Assembly (NCBI GenBank): GCA_902492005.1 | Contig: CABUJV010000036.1 | Coordinates: 1-19,616, forward strand | DNA: 19,616 nucleotides | Reading direction: 5' to 3' | DNA from: an uncultured Eubacteriales bacterium | Lineage (GTDB): Bacteria > Bacillota > Clostridia > Oscillospirales > Oscillospiraceae | Part shown: positions 6,834 to 15,149 of the stretch, piece by piece | Layout of the letters: every line of letters begins with the position of its first letter | Position numbering within the stretch: position 1 is the stretch's first letter | Translations under genes and position numbers: made by a program | The notes under the pieces: model-generated | Databases searched by the model: none | Seen by the model: the letters and a program-made list of their open reading frames with translations, nothing else | Told to the model about the DNA's origin: nothing

Positions 6834-8585
6834 ATGAAATTCAATGAGCTGGGGCTGATCGCCCCCATCCTCAAGGCATTGACGGCCCAGGGCTATGCCG
6901 AGCCCACTCCCATCCAGCGCCAGGCCATTCCCCCCGCCCTCAAGGGCCGGGACGTGCTGGGCTGCGCCCAAACCGGCACGGGCAAGACCTGCGCCTTCGC
7001 CGCCCCCATCCTCCAGCGGCTCCACGCCGACGTGGTGGTGGGGCCCCGGTATATCCGCGCCCTCATCCTCACCCCAACCCGGGAGCTGGCTCTCCAGATC
7101 CAGGAGTGCTTCGAGGCCTACGGCCAGAACCTGCCCCTGCGCTCCGCCGTCATCTTCGGCGGCGTGGGACAGCAGCCCCAGGTGGACAAGATCAAAAAGG
7201 GCCTGGACATCCTGGTGGCCACACCCGGCCGCCTGCTGGACCTCCAGGGCCAGGGCCTGCTGGACCTGGGCCGGGTGGAGATCTTCGTGCTGGACGAGGC
7301 CGACCGGATGCTGGACATGGGCTTTATCCACGACGTGCGCCGGGTGCTCAGGCTGCTGCCGGCGAAAAAGCAGACTCTCTTCTTCTCCGCCACCATGCCC
7401 CCCGAGGTGATGGAGCTGGTCAACGCCCTGCTCCGCGACCCGGTGAAGGTCGCGGTGGACCCGGTGTCCTCCCCGGTGGAGGTCATCCGGCAGAGCCTGT
7501 ATTTTGTGGACAAGGGCAACAAGACCAAGCTGCTCTCCCACCTGGTGCGGGAGCTGGAGGTGAAAAACGCCTTGGTGTTCACCCGCACCAAGCACGGGGC
7601 CAACAAGGTGGCCTCCGACCTGGTGAAGCGCGGCATCACCGCCGCCGCCATCCACGGAAACAAGTCACAGACCGCCCGGCAGCAGGCTCTGGCCGATTTC
7701 AAGGCCGGAAAGGTGCAGTGCCTGGTGGCCACCGATATCGCCGCCCGGGGCATCGACATTGAGGAGCTGTCCCACGTGTTCAACTACAACCTGCCCGAGG
7801 TGCCGGAGACCTACGTCCACCGCATCGGCCGCACGGGCCGGGCGGGCCACGGCGGCGAGGCCATCTCCTTCTGCGACTTTGCCGAGCGGGAATATCTGAA
7901 GGGCATTGAAAAGCTGACCGGCAAACGGCTGCCGGTGGTAGAGGGGCACCCCTGGCCCATGGAGGTCTTTGAGGCGCCCAAGGATGCCAAGGGCCGGGCG
8001 GTCAACGCAGACGACGCCGAGGCCCGCGCCGCCGCTCGGGAGCGCAAGGCGCTGCGGGACGCGGCCAAAAAGCGGGTCCAGCCGGTCCCGGCTCCGGAGG
8101 CCGCCCCGCCCGCGCCGGCCAGAAAAAAACGGAAGCCCAATTGGCAGAAGGCGGAGGGCGAGCGGGCCGGCCGGCTGGATGCCGTCCTGCCGGAGCGCTC
8201 GGCGGGGCCGGTGCAGGCCGATTACGGCGACTTCAACCGCCCGGACCCCTTGGGAGAGGACCGCATCATGGACGCCACCGCCCGCCTGCTGGCCCCCCGG
8301 CCCCGGATGTTCTCCGCCCGGCCGGAGGCCCCCGCGCCGGAAAAGCGGACCAGAAAAAAGAAAAAGTCCGCCGCCGGACCGGCGGCGGAGCCCCAGGGGG
8401 GCCGGGCCAAACGGCGGGAGGAGGGCAAGAGCGCCGTCCCCGTACCCGCCCAGGCGGGGAAGAAGCGCCGCGACCAGGGCCGCGGTCATCGGGCGGGGCC
8501 GGTCATGCCCACGCGGAGCGGCAGCGTGAAGGACTCCACGGAGCAGCCCAGCCTGATGAAGCCCTATTACCTGAACGACGACTGA
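6834..8585 (+). CDS. DEAD-box ATP-dependent RNA helicase (RhlE/CshA-like)
   Basis: Unwinds RNA duplexes in ribosome assembly or mRNA turnover (family knowledge). The 583-aa product carries the complete core: Q motif (FNELGL ... EPTPIQRQAIP, residues 3-33), AQTGTGKT (45-52), PTREL (81-85), TPGRLL, DEAD (154-157), SAT (185-187), the C-terminal RecA domain with TDIAARGID, and HRIGRTGRAG. Beyond about residue 385 lies a tail of nearly 200 residues rich in Ala, Pro, Arg and Lys with several basic clusters (RKKRKP, KKKK, KKRRDQ), presumably an RNA-binding low-complexity extension. The start ATG follows AAAGGAAG. It is co-directional with aroK (33 nt upstream) and mnmG (76 nt downstream). No dedicated promoter is evident. 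Confidence 0.93.
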   Translation: MKFNELGLIAPILKALTAQGYAEPTPIQRQAIPPALKGRDVLGCAQTGTGKTCAFAAPILQRLHADVVVGPRYIRALILTPTRELALQIQECFEAYGQNLPLRSAVIFGGVGQQPQVDKIKKGLDILVATPGRLLDLQGQGLLDLGRVEIFVLDEADRMLDMGFIHDVRRVLRLLPAKKQTLFFSATMPPEVMELVNALLRDPVKVAVDPVSSPVEVIRQSLYFVDKGNKTKLLSHLVRELEVKNALVFTRTKHGANKVASDLVKRGITAAAIHGNKSQTARQQALADFKAGKVQCLVATDIAARGIDIEELSHVFNYNLPEVPETYVHRIGRTGRAGHGGEAISFCDFAEREYLKGIEKLTGKRLPVVEGHPWPMEVFEAPKDAKGRAVNADDAEARAAARERKALRDAAKKRVQPVPAPEAAPPAPARKKRKPNWQKAEGERAGRLDAVLPERSAGPVQADYGDFNRPDPLGEDRIMDATARLLAPRPRMFSARPEAPAPEKRTRKKKKSAAGPAAEPQGGRAKRREEGKSAVPVPAQAGKKRRDQGRGHRAGPVMPTRSGSVKDSTEQPSLMKPYYLNDD

Positions 8586-8661
8586 GAAGGAAGCGCGAAG
8601 ACGGCGGGCGGCACGGTGCGGCCCGCTGTCTCCGGTTATGAGATTTGACTGGGTGAGAACA

Positions 8662-10533
8662 ATGGACTACAACGCTGGAAGCTATGATATCGCCGTCATC
8701 GGGGCGGGCCACGCGGGCATCGAGGCCGCTCTGGCCGCCGCCCGGCTGGGGCTGAAAACGGTGTGCTTCACCATCAACCTGGACGCGGTGGGCAACATGC
8801 CCTGCAACCCCGCCATCGGCGGCACCGGCAAGGGACACCTGGTTCGGGAGCTGGACGCCCTGGGCGGCGAGATGGCCCGGGCGGCGGACCGGGCCTGCAT
8901 CCAGTACCGCACCCTGAACCGGGGCAAAGGCCCCGCCGTCTGGTCCCTGCGGGCCCAGGCCGACCGGCGGGAGTACCAGAAGATCATGAAGCACACCCTG
9001 GAACTGCAGGAAAACCTGTGGGTGAAGCAGGCCGAGGTCACCGATCTCTTCACCGGCGAGTCCGGGGCGGTGGACCGGGTACGCACCGCCGCCGGGGCGG
9101 TGTACCAGGTCCGGGCTGCCGTGGTGTGCACCGGCACCTATCTGGGCGGGCGGACCGTCGTGGGCGACGTGACCCGGGACTCCGGGCCCGACGGCCTGGC
9201 CGCCGCCCTGCCGCTGACCCAGAGCCTGCTGCGCCTGGGTCTGGGCCTGCGCCGGTTCAAGACCGGCACGCCCCCCCGGGTCAACGCCCGCAGCGTGGAT
9301 TTCTCCAAGATGGAGGTCCAGCCCGGCGACGAGACGGTGGTCCCCTTCTCCTTCGAGACCCGGGAGATCCCCCAAAACCGGGCGGTGTGCTACCTGACCT
9401 ATACCAATGAGCGCACCCACGCCGTCATCCGGGCCAACCTGAACCGCTCCCCCCTCTTCTCCGGGGTCATCGAGGGCGTGGGGCCCCGGTACTGCCCCTC
9501 TATTGAGGACAAGGTGGTCCGCTTCGCCGACAAGCCCCGGCACCAGCTCTTCATCGAGCCCATGGGTCTGGACACCGAGGAGCTCTACATCCAGGGCTTC
9601 TCCTCCTCCCTGCCTGAGGACGTGCAGGTAGAGATGCTCCACACCATCGCCGGTCTGGAGAGCGCCGAGATAACCCGGCCGGCCTACGCCATCGAGTACG
9701 ACTGCGTGGACCCCACCGAGCTCTACCCCACCCTGGAGCACATCAAGGTCCCCGGACTCTACGGGGCGGGGCAGTTCAACGGCTCCTCCGGCTATGAGGA
9801 GGCCGCCGCCCAGGGCTTTGTGGCGGGGGTGAACGCCGCCCTGAAGCTGCTGGGCCGGCCGCCTATGGTCATCGGCCGGGACCAGGGGTACATCGGGGTG
9901 CTCATTGACGACCTGGTGACCAAGGGCACCCACGAGCCCTACCGCATGATGACCTCCCGGACGGAGTACCGGCTGCTCCACCGGCAGGACAACGCCGACC
10001 AGCGGCTGTGCCCCGTGGGGCACGCCGCCGGTCTGGTCAGCGACGAGCGGTATGAACGGGTGAAGGCCAAATATGCCGCGGTGGACCGGGAGATCAAGCG
10101 GCTGGAGAGCCGGGGCGCGCCCCCCTCCCCAGCCCTGGACGCGATGCTGGAGGGCAAGGGGGAGCCCCCCGCCAAGAGCGGGGCCCGGCTGGCCGATCTC
10201 CTGCGGCGGCCCCGGGTGGGGTACGGCGACCTGGCCCCCTTTGACCCGGAGCGCCCGGACCTGCCCGCCGCCGTGACCGAGCAGGTGGAGATCGCCCTCA
10301 AGTACGAGGGGTATATCGCCCGGCAGCGGCGTCAGGTGGAGGAAATGCGGAAGATGGAGAGCCACCCGCTCCCGCCGGATCTGGACTATCTGGCCATCCC
10401 GGTGCTCCGACTGGAGGCCCGGCAGAAGCTGGACAAGATCCGCCCGCTGAACCTGGGACAGGCCAGCCGCATTTCCGGCGTCAGCCCGGCGGATATGGCG
10501 GCGCTGATGATCTATCTGGAGAACCGAGGTTGA
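8662..10533 (+). CDS. mnmG: tRNA uridine-5-carboxymethylaminomethyl(34) synthesis enzyme MnmG (GidA)
   Basis: With MnmE, MnmG adds the cmnm group to C5 of wobble uridine 34 using FAD, NADH and methylene-tetrahydrofolate or glycine. The 623-aa product has the FAD-binding VIGAGHAGIEAA (residues 12-23), the conserved CNPAIGGTGKGHLVRE block, YRTLNRGKGPAVWSLRAQ, KTGTPPR, the central GQFNGSSGYEEAAAQG, the TSRTEYRL block and the C-terminal ISGVSPADMAAL. The ATG at 8662 is chosen because GGTGAG lies 5 nt upstream and the FAD motif sits at the usual distance; an in-frame ATG at 8638 lacks a ribosome-binding site. The next gene, mnmA, starts 3 nt after the stop. The mnmE partner is not in the window. 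Confidence 0.96.
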   Translation: MDYNAGSYDIAVIGAGHAGIEAALAAARLGLKTVCFTINLDAVGNMPCNPAIGGTGKGHLVRELDALGGEMARAADRACIQYRTLNRGKGPAVWSLRAQADRREYQKIMKHTLELQENLWVKQAEVTDLFTGESGAVDRVRTAAGAVYQVRAAVVCTGTYLGGRTVVGDVTRDSGPDGLAAALPLTQSLLRLGLGLRRFKTGTPPRVNARSVDFSKMEVQPGDETVVPFSFETREIPQNRAVCYLTYTNERTHAVIRANLNRSPLFSGVIEGVGPRYCPSIEDKVVRFADKPRHQLFIEPMGLDTEELYIQGFSSSLPEDVQVEMLHTIAGLESAEITRPAYAIEYDCVDPTELYPTLEHIKVPGLYGAGQFNGSSGYEEAAAQGFVAGVNAALKLLGRPPMVIGRDQGYIGVLIDDLVTKGTHEPYRMMTSRTEYRLLHRQDNADQRLCPVGHAAGLVSDERYERVKAKYAAVDREIKRLESRGAPPSPALDAMLEGKGEPPAKSGARLADLLRRPRVGYGDLAPFDPERPDLPAAVTEQVEIALKYEGYIARQRRQVEEMRKMESHPLPPDLDYLAIPVLRLEARQKLDKIRPLNLGQASRISGVSPADMAALMIYLENRG

Positions 10534-10536
10534 TCT

Positions 10537-11577
10537 ATGACGAAGCCACATTTGGTACTGGGCCTCTCCGGCGGGGTGGACTCCGCCGTATCGGCCCTGC
10601 TCCTGCGGGAGAGCTATCAGGTCCACTGCCTCTGGCTGGACATCGGCCTGGGGGGCGGCGAGGACGCGGCCGCCATGGCCGACTGGCTGGAGCTGCCCTT
10701 TGAAAAACAGGATATCCGTGCCGCTCTGGAGCACTATGTCTGCCAGCCCTTCGTAGAGGAGTATCTGGCGGGCCGCACCCCCTTGCCCTGCGCCCGGTGC
10801 AATCCCCTGGTGAAATTTCCCGCTCTGCTGCAGAAGGCCGAGGAGCTGGGTGGCGGCTATGTGGCCACCGGACACTACGCCCGGGTGACCCGGGGGCCCG
10901 AGGGCCGCATCCTTCTGTGCCGGGGCCAGCCCGCCAACGACCAGTCCTATATGCTGGGGCGGCTGACCCAGAGCATCCTGCGCCGGACCGTGTTCCCCCT
11001 GGGGGGCTGTGAAAAGGTTCAGGTCCGGGCCCTGGCGGACCAGCGGGGGGTGCCCGTGGCCCACAAGCCGGACAGCATGGAGATCTGCTTTATCCCCGGC
11101 GGGAACTATGCCGCCTGGCTGGACGGCCGGGCCCAGACCCCGCCGCCCGGCGACTTCATCGACCGGGAGGGCCGTGTTCTGGGCCGCCACAAGGGCATCC
11201 ACCACTATACCCTGGGCCAGGGGCGGGGCCTGGGGATCTCCGGCCCCCACCGCTATTTCGTCTCGGCCATCGACCCGGCGTGCAACACCGTCACCCTGTC
11301 CGACGGGTCCGACCTGCTGGCCCGGCGGGTGTTCTGCACCCACCCCAACTGGATCTCCATCCCCAGGCTGGAGGCCCCCATGGAGGTGACGGCCCGGCTG
11401 CGCCACTCCCGGACCGAGACCCCCGCCCGGCTGTACCCCTGGAAGGACGGGGTGGCGCTGGAGCTGTCCGTCCCCGCCCGGGCCCCCACGCCGGGGCAGC
11501 TTGCGGTCTTTTATCAGGAGGACATCGTGGTGGGCTCCGCCTGGATCGAGAAGGAGGACGAGGACACATGGAGCTGA
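10537..11577 (+). CDS. mnmA: tRNA-specific 2-thiouridylase MnmA
   Basis: MnmA transfers sulfur to C2 of wobble uridine 34 in tRNAs for Lys, Glu and Gln. The 346-aa product shows the ATP-pyrophosphatase loop LSGGVDSAV (residues 10-18), GRTPLPCARCNPLVKF with the likely nucleophile Cys88, ATGHYARV, NDQSYMLG, the second catalytic cysteine in SMEICFIPGGNY (Cys184), and a C-terminal barrel starting around HYTLGQGRGLGI. The segment after strand 2 is shorter than usual (about residues 36-47), and the motif before Cys88 has TPLP for the common TPNP, so it may be a diverged paralogue. The start lies 3 nt after the mnmG stop, with GAGG in the end of mnmG. It overlaps the next gene by 10 nt. Confidence 0.93.
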   Translation: MTKPHLVLGLSGGVDSAVSALLLRESYQVHCLWLDIGLGGGEDAAAMADWLELPFEKQDIRAALEHYVCQPFVEEYLAGRTPLPCARCNPLVKFPALLQKAEELGGGYVATGHYARVTRGPEGRILLCRGQPANDQSYMLGRLTQSILRRTVFPLGGCEKVQVRALADQRGVPVAHKPDSMEICFIPGGNYAAWLDGRAQTPPPGDFIDREGRVLGRHKGIHHYTLGQGRGLGISGPHRYFVSAIDPACNTVTLSDGSDLLARRVFCTHPNWISIPRLEAPMEVTARLRHSRTETPARLYPWKDGVALELSVPARAPTPGQLAVFYQEDIVVGSAWIEKEDEDTWS

Positions 11578-12461
11578 TACCGGTCAAGGGCGATACCTGG
11601 TGCCTGGACGCCGCCGAGCTGATCCCCCTCTACCGTCTGGAGGGCGGCCGCTGCATCCTGCTGGACAGCGGCCTGGAGAGCGAGCGGGAGGAGTTGGCCG
11701 CCGCCCTGGACCGGGCGGGGCTGACGCCGGTGGGGGTGTTCGGCTCCCACACCCACCGGGACCACTCGGTGAACAACGGGTGGCTGCGGGAGCGCTACGG
11801 CGCCCGCATCTGCCTGCCGGAGGGGGAGGCCGTCATCGCCTCCACCCCCCTCATGTGCAAGCAGGTGTACGCCTCCCTGTCCCTGGAGGGCCTGATGGAG
11901 GACTGCGGCGGCATGGTGTGCCGGGCGGATGAGACCGTGGGCCCGGACGACGGCACGGCGGTGTTTTTGGGGGTCCCCTTCCGGGTGCTCCACACCCCGG
12001 GCCATACCCCCGACCACATCTGCACCATCACCCCGGACGGGGTGTGCTACACCGCCGACCTGATGCTGGCGGGCCCGGCGCTGGAGACCGCCAGGCTGCC
12101 CTATCACTACGTCCACGCCGCCGCCCGGGCCAGTATGGAAAAGCTGCGGGACGAGGCGGTGGACTTCTCCTGCTGCATCGCGGCCCACCGGGCGGTATTC
12201 CGGGACCCGGCTCCGGTGGCGGCGGACAATCTGGCTCTGCTGGACCGGACGGGAGGAGAGATGCTGGAGCTGCTGCGGACGCCCCTGACCCTGGGGGAGC
12301 TGACCGCCGCCGTGGTGGAGCGGAAAAAGCTGCTGACCCACAGTGAGCAGAAGGCCGCCCGGTATGCCCGCAACGTACAGTGCTTTGTGGAATATCTTCG
12401 GGACACCGGCCAGCTGGACGTGGTGGTGAACCGTGGGATGCGCCGCTTCGTGCGCAGATAG
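11568..12461 (+). CDS. MBL-fold metallo-hydrolase
   Basis: A 297-aa metallo-beta-lactamase-fold protein. The metal site is visible as SHTHRDHS (His61, His63, Asp65, His66), followed by VLHTPGHTPDH and the bridging-Asp region CYTADLMLAG. A helical C-terminal segment (about residues 215-297, including LGELTAAVVERKKLLTHSEQ) resembles the winged-helix-like tail of glyoxalase-II-like hydrolases. The substrate cannot be assigned from motifs. The ATG overlaps the end of mnmA by 10 nt and is preceded by AAGGAGGA inside mnmA, so translation is probably coupled. It is the last gene of the run that begins at aroK and is followed immediately by a strong palindromic terminator. Confidence 0.88.
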   Translation: MELIPVKGDTWCLDAAELIPLYRLEGGRCILLDSGLESEREELAAALDRAGLTPVGVFGSHTHRDHSVNNGWLRERYGARICLPEGEAVIASTPLMCKQVYASLSLEGLMEDCGGMVCRADETVGPDDGTAVFLGVPFRVLHTPGHTPDHICTITPDGVCYTADLMLAGPALETARLPYHYVHAAARASMEKLRDEAVDFSCCIAAHRAVFRDPAPVAADNLALLDRTGGEMLELLRTPLTLGELTAAVVERKKLLTHSEQKAARYARNVQCFVEYLRDTGQLDVVVNRGMRRFVRR

Positions 12462-12462
12462 A

Positions 12463-12513
12463 CGAAAAACGGCGGGGGCCGTGGAGAGTCTCCACGGCCC
12501 CCGCCGTTTTTCG
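12463..12513. terminator. 51-nt palindromic bidirectional terminator
   Basis: A perfect inverted repeat centred on position 12488. CGAAAAAC, GGCGGGGGCC and GTGGAGA are mirrored exactly, with five A residues on one flank and five T residues on the other. It therefore works as an intrinsic terminator in both directions, for the MBL hydrolase (plus) and typA (minus). It leaves 2 nt to one stop codon and 5 nt to the other. Confidence 0.92.
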
Positions 12514-12518
12514 CTGGC

Positions 12519-14342
12519 TCATTTGCCGCCCTTAAGGGCCTTCATCCGGTCGCCGTGGTCCAGGATCCGCTTGCGCAGCCGCAGGTTCTCCGGGGTGACC
12601 TCCAGCAGCTCGTCATCGGCCAGAAACTCCAGGCACTGCTCCAGGCTCATCTGCCGGGCGGGTGTCAGCCGCAGGGCCTCGTCCGAGCCGGAGGCCCGCA
12701 TGTTGGTGAGCTGCTTCTTCTTGCACACGTTGACCGAGATATCCTCGTTCTTGGGGGTCTCGCCCACCACCATGCCGGCGTAGACGGGCACGCCCGCGCC
12801 GATGAACAGCGCGCCCCGCTCCTGGGCGTTGAACAGGCCGTAGGTCACGGCCTCTCCGGTCTCGAAGGCCACCAGACTGCCGGTGTTCCGGCGGGTCACC
12901 TCCCCCTTGAAGGGGGCGTAGCACTCAAAGACCGAGGCCATGATGCCCTCGCCCTTGGTGTCGGTCAAAAACTCGTTGCGGTAGCCGAACAGGCCCCGGG
13001 CGGGGACCAGAAACTCCACCTTCATACGGTTGCCCACGGGGGTCATCTCGGCCATCTCGCCCTTCCGGGCGCCGATTTTCTCGATGACCGAGCCTACCGC
13101 CTCGGCGGGGACATCCACCACCAGCCGCTCAATGGGCTCGCACTTCTGGCCGTCGATCTCCTGGTAGAGCACCCGCGGGGGGGAGACCTGGAACTCGTAG
13201 CCCTCCCGGCGCATGGTCTCAATGAGGATGGACAGGGACATCTCGCCCCGGCCGGCCACGTTGAAGGAGTCGGTGCTGGCGGTCTCGGTGACCCGGAGGG
13301 ACACGTCCTTCAGCGTCTCACGGAACAGCCGCTCGCGCAGCTGGCGGGAGGTGACGAATTTGCCCTCCCGGCCGGCAAAGGGAGAGTCGTTCACCGAAAA
13401 GGTCATCTCGATGGTGGGGGCCGAGATTTTGACGAACTCGATGGGCTCCACCGCGTCGGGGGCGCAAATGGTGTCGCCGATGGTAATGTCCCCAATGCCG
13501 CTCATGGCGATGATGTTGCCGGCGGTGGCCTCGGTCACCGGAACCTTGCCCAAGCCGTCGAACTGGTACAGGGAGACCGCCTTGGCCTTCTTGGGCGCGT
13601 CGTCCGGGGTGTGGAAGTTGCACACCGCGATCTCCTGATTCTGCTTGATGGCGCCCCGCTCGATGCGGCCGATGGCGATGCGGCCCACGAACTCGTTGTA
13701 ATCAATGGAGGAGACCAGCATCTGGAAGGGGGCGTCCACGTCGGCCTCGGGGCCGGGGATATAGTCCAGAATGGTGTCAAAGAGGGGGGCCAGATCGGTA
13801 CCCGCCGCCTCGGGAGAGTAAGAGGCGGTGCCCTGGCGGCCCGAGCAGAACAGCGTGGGGGAATCAAACTGCTCCTCGGTGGCGTTCAGATCCATCAGCA
13901 GCTCCAGCACCTCGTCGCAGACCTCGTGGATGCGCTGGTCGGGGCGGTCGATCTTGTTGATGACCACGATGACCCGGTGGCCCAGCTCCAGGGCCTTGGA
14001 CAGCACGAAGCGGGTCTGGGGCATGGGGCCCTCGGCGGCGTCCACCAGCAGGATGACGCCGTTGACCATCTTCAGGATACGCTCCACCTCGCCGCCGAAG
14101 TCGGCGTGGCCCGGGGTGTCCACGATGTTGATCTTTACGTCCCTATAGTGAACGGCCGTGTTCTTGGCCAGGATGGTGATGCCCCGCTCTCGCTCCAGGT
14201 CGTTGGAGTCCATGACCCGCTCCACCGGGGCCTGGTTTTCCCTAAAAATGCCGCCCTGCTTAAGCATCTCGTCCACCAGAGTGGTCTTGCCATGGTCAAC
14301 GTGGGCGATGATGGCAATGTTTCTTAAGTGTGTGTTCTGCAA
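12519..14342 (-). CDS. typA: Ribosome-associated translational GTPase TypA/BipA
   Basis: A translational GTPase that binds the ribosome and affects 50S assembly and stress adaptation. The product shows IRNIAIIAHVDHGKTTLVDEML-type N-terminal elements (here LRNIAIIAHVDHGKTT), switch region RERGITI, DTPGHADF, NKID, then EF-Tu-like domains and the BipA-specific C-terminal part ending in LRKRILDHGDRMKALKGGK. The start is uncertain. A TTG at 14340-14342 lies 8 nt after AAGAGG and gives the family-like MQNTHLRNIAII. A GTG three codons upstream (14349-14351) has no ribosome-binding site. I prefer the TTG, giving 607 aa. It is convergent with the MBL hydrolase gene and has its own consensus promoter. 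Confidence 0.95.
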   Translation of the reverse strand: MQNTHLRNIAIIAHVDHGKTTLVDEMLKQGGIFRENQAPVERVMDSNDLERERGITILAKNTAVHYRDVKINIVDTPGHADFGGEVERILKMVNGVILLVDAAEGPMPQTRFVLSKALELGHRVIVVINKIDRPDQRIHEVCDEVLELLMDLNATEEQFDSPTLFCSGRQGTASYSPEAAGTDLAPLFDTILDYIPGPEADVDAPFQMLVSSIDYNEFVGRIAIGRIERGAIKQNQEIAVCNFHTPDDAPKKAKAVSLYQFDGLGKVPVTEATAGNIIAMSGIGDITIGDTICAPDAVEPIEFVKISAPTIEMTFSVNDSPFAGREGKFVTSRQLRERLFRETLKDVSLRVTETASTDSFNVAGRGEMSLSILIETMRREGYEFQVSPPRVLYQEIDGQKCEPIERLVVDVPAEAVGSVIEKIGARKGEMAEMTPVGNRMKVEFLVPARGLFGYRNEFLTDTKGEGIMASVFECYAPFKGEVTRRNTGSLVAFETGEAVTYGLFNAQERGALFIGAGVPVYAGMVVGETPKNEDISVNVCKKKQLTNMRASGSDEALRLTPARQMSLEQCLEFLADDELLEVTPENLRLRKRILDHGDRMKALKGGK

Positions 14343-14398
14343 TTTCAGCACCTCTTATAGACTGCGATTCCGATGTCATTCCAAATTTCCGACCTCAT

Positions 14399-14427
14399 AT
14401 TATATCCTGTCCGGGGGGAAAAGGCAA
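14399..14427 (-). promoter_or_regulatory. Promoter of typA
   Basis: Read on the minus strand: TTGCCT, 17-nt spacer, TATAAT, followed by about 50 nt of leader to the typA start. The -10 box is perfect, and the -35 hexamer is identical to the aroK one. Confidence 0.8.
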
Positions 14428-14500
14428 CTTTTTTCTTTCAATGTCCCTTTTTCCTTTTGTGTTGCTGCGGCCGGACACTGTCGATTTCACGAATTGTCTC

Positions 14501-14528
14501 TTGATGGACAAACAGGCTATGATAAAAT
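14501..14528 (+). promoter_or_regulatory. Candidate promoter of the methyltransferase remnant
   Basis: TTGATG, 16-nt spacer, TAAAAT, placed about 35 nt before the remnant's ATG. An alternative pair (TTGTCT at 14494, TATGAT at 14519) uses the same region. Either would drive the broken gene that follows. Confidence 0.45.
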
Positions 14529-14563
14529 CAAAACGGCAAATGGGGATTTTTGGAGGTAACTCA

Positions 14564-14638
14564 ATGAAAAACTCCTGGAAATAAATCTCACTGGCTGATT
14601 ATGAAAAGCATATGAAACTTAATTCGATTATGCAGTAG
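14564..14638 (+). pseudogene. Decayed N-terminal remnant of a SAM-dependent methyltransferase-like gene
   Basis: TTGGAGG precedes an ATG that reads MKNSWK, then a TAA stop, and continues in frame as ISLADYEKHMKLNSIMQ before a TAG. From memory, the stretch across the stop resembles the N-terminus of a clostridial class I methyltransferase family (WKEISL.DYE.HM.LDSVMQLQ pattern); this is recall, not a search result. The TAA would replace a Glu codon (GAA). The remainder of the gene is gone, and 18 nt after the TAG an intrinsic terminator begins. Promoter, ribosome-binding site, first 24 codons and terminator are kept while the body is deleted. Alternatively the ATG-to-TAA stretch is a six-codon leader peptide. 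Confidence 0.5.
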
Positions 14639-14656
14639 CGATAACTTCCGGCTGAT

Positions 14657-14691
14657 CGGGCAGATATCCATTATGGATATCTGCCCGTTTT
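14657..14691 (+). terminator. Intrinsic terminator after the methyltransferase remnant
   Basis: The 14-nt arms CGGGCAGATATCCA and TGGATATCTGCCCG flank TTA and are followed by TTTT. The next 130 nt (14692-14820) are A/T-rich and show no gene. Confidence 0.85.
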
Positions 14692-14823
14692 GGCACTTTG
14701 ATAAAAAATTTAGAAGATCAACATTGAGCAACACAAATAGTAAAGGGAGCCTTCCATTGTCAAAAAAGAGTCGGGCAAAATGTTACACATGCAAAACCAG
14801 AAATAGAAAACACATATTAATTC

Positions 14824-14868
14824 GTAACATGTAACCGAAATGTGACCTGATCCCGCTATACTTAAAAT
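14824..14868 (+). promoter_or_regulatory. Promoter with GTAAC direct repeats ahead of the small secreted protein
   Basis: GTAAC occurs at 14824 and 14831 and GTGAC at 14842, just upstream of two -10-like boxes, TATACT (14857-14862) and TAAAAT (14863-14868). TGTGAC-16-TAAAAT is a possible core promoter. An inverted copy, GTTAC, lies at 14782. The repeats suggest control by an activator that binds tandem sites, as OmpR-type regulators do; the regulator is not identifiable. Confidence 0.45.
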
Positions 14869-14905
14869 AAAGCATTGGTCCGAGGCGGAGAAAGGTGGGG
14901 TTATC

Positions 14906-15145
14906 ATGAGAAAAGATCGGAACGACAGGATGAAAAAACTCATCGCCAGTTGTCTGCTGGCGCTGCTGCTGATCGGGGGCGTGGCCGCGGCGGAGCGGCT
15001 CAACCAGATGGAGCCCGCCGGTCAGGGGCTGACCGGCACTCCGCCTGCAGTAACCTTCTGGGCGGCAAATCAGGGGGGCGTGGAGATCCCCGACGAGGCG
15101 GCGCCCAGGGCCGCGGCACCCCGTGCAGCGGGAGGTGCACTGTAA
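14906..15145 (+). CDS. Small putative secreted protein (79 aa)
   Basis: Not recognised as a known family. The start ATG follows AAAGGTGGGG at a suitable distance, and a second ATG (residue 9, MKKLIASC) also fits. The N-terminus is a signal peptide: a basic stretch (residues 1-11), a hydrophobic core LIASCLLALLLIGGVA (12-27), and a likely cleavage site around AAAE. The mature part, about 50 residues, is rich in Ala, Pro and Gly, with TFWAANQGGVEIPDEA and repeated PRAA near the end. The Cys in the hydrophobic core is too early for a standard lipobox. It has its own upstream repeat-bearing promoter and a terminator 5 nt after the stop, so it is monocistronic. It resembles the other small secreted ORF at 283 only in general design. 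Confidence 0.6.
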   Translation: MRKDRNDRMKKLIASCLLALLLIGGVAAAERLNQMEPAGQGLTGTPPAVTFWAANQGGVEIPDEAAPRAAAPRAAGGAL

Positions 15146-15149
15146 GAAG

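Noticed and set aside
5903..6847. Plus-strand open frame whose middle part reads MEEGGIEPP and continues into aroK
   Set aside because: The GGIEPP-type sequence is the typical spurious translation of a tRNA T-arm read backwards, and the frame crosses a terminator and then runs out of frame through aroK.
8638..8661. An upstream ATG extending MnmG by eight residues
   Set aside because: No ribosome-binding site precedes it, whereas the ATG at 8662 has GGTGAG at normal spacing and fits the family N-terminus.
8503..11406. A 967-codon minus-strand open frame across mnmG and mnmA
   Set aside because: The translation is Gly/Gln/His/Pro-rich with no domain, and it lies wholly antisense to two clear conserved genes. 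It reflects codon bias, not coding.
12555..14327. A 590-codon plus-strand open frame antisense to typA
   Set aside because: Same shadow pattern; TypA on the minus strand is certain and has a promoter and terminator.
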